Below, piece by piece: positions 32,292 to 32,320 of a stretch of DNA of 32,320 bases. This stretch comes from CAZJJZ01 sp964546505 (GTDB taxonomy: Bacteria > Patescibacteriota > Gracilibacteria > UBA1369), in NCBI GenBank assembly GCA_964546505.1, contig CAZJJZ010000015.1:1-32320 (forward strand), given 5' to 3'. The notes under the pieces were generated by a model. The model had not been told where the DNA came from, made no database searches, and saw nothing but the letters and a program-made list of their open reading frames with translations. The translations under genes were made by a program, and so were the position numbers. Each line of letters starts with the position of its first letter. Within the stretch, counting starts at the first letter, position 1.

Positions 32292-32320
32292 GAAGAGCGT
32301 CGTGTAGGGAAAGAGTGTAG
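32292..32320 (+). other. Illumina TruSeq adapter contamination
   Basis: The last 29 bases match the reverse complement of the Illumina TruSeq universal adapter from GAAGAGCGTCGTG to GAAAGAGTGTAG. They are not genomic. The scaffold was probably ended or extended by untrimmed reads. Confidence 0.95.

Noticed and set aside
1..32320. CRISPR array, transposase, integrase or plasmid origin
   Set aside because: No regularly spaced repeats, terminal inverted repeats or matching genes were found on either strand.
1..32320. Recoded TGA (genetic code 25)
   Set aside because: Several genes end at TGA (672, 5428, 23538, 29626) with no homology beyond it.

Overview
The window looks like one scaffold of a metagenome assembly from a small-genome, Gram-positive-like bacterium. 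A Candidate Phyla Radiation (Patescibacteria) lineage is my best guess. The guess rests on moderately low GC, very compact gene packing, DUF2207, DUF3352, lamin-tail, SLH and LPXTG-free surface proteins, many unrecognised short genes, and start codons that almost never have a Shine-Dalgarno sequence. TAA, TAG and TGA all act as stops, so the code is standard. There are three N-filled gaps, and the last 29 bases match Illumina TruSeq adapter, so position 32320 is an artefactual scaffold end.

Layout. 1-3364: a frameshifted flavodoxin-like reductase, a membrane-anchored metallophosphoesterase and a DUF2207 membrane protein. 3497-6575: three unrecognised genes and a multi-TM protein on the minus strand. 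6576-7174: tRNA-Thr(GGT) with a partial 5' duplicate and several palindromes. 7175-12397: a copper island. It holds a secreted SLH-cupredoxin protein, then a CsoR-type repressor with a perfect operator, an HMA/DsbD-like/cupredoxin fusion and a CopA Cu(I) ATPase. 12558-14786: a lamin-tail/cohesin/dockerin surface protein and a membrane-anchored protein with a cohesin-like domain. 14779-17994: an unknown minus-strand gene, ribosomal protein L33 and a DUF3352 lipoprotein. 18057-23538: a MacAB-like export operon with one adaptor, one ATPase, two permeases and a small coupled gene. 23588-28432: a small unknown gene, a class B penicillin-binding protein, an M16 peptidase and an unknown acidic protein. 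28496-32320: a class-2-like dihydroorotate dehydrogenase with a catalytic Cys, an ABC exporter, a lipoprotein with two I78-like domains and the truncated start of an SLH protein.

How the genes work together. The copper island is the clearest unit. Under Cu(I) excess, CsoR would leave the box at 8297-8313. That would release csoR, the fusion protein and copA. CopA exports Cu(I), while the two cupredoxin-bearing proteins would bind or oxidise copper at the membrane and cell surface. The MacAB-like genes are tightly coupled: three consecutive junctions have the form TAATG. The PBP and the envelope proteins fit a cell with one membrane and a decorated wall.

Promoters are easy to see: a TTGNNN -35, a 16-17 bp spacer and a TATAAT-like -10, often with an upstream TGn. 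Most sit so that the leader would be only about 18-31 nt. Nothing here proves a new system. The best candidates are the copper triple fusion with the surface cupredoxin, the cohesin/dockerin pair, and the Cys-type class-2-like PyrD.
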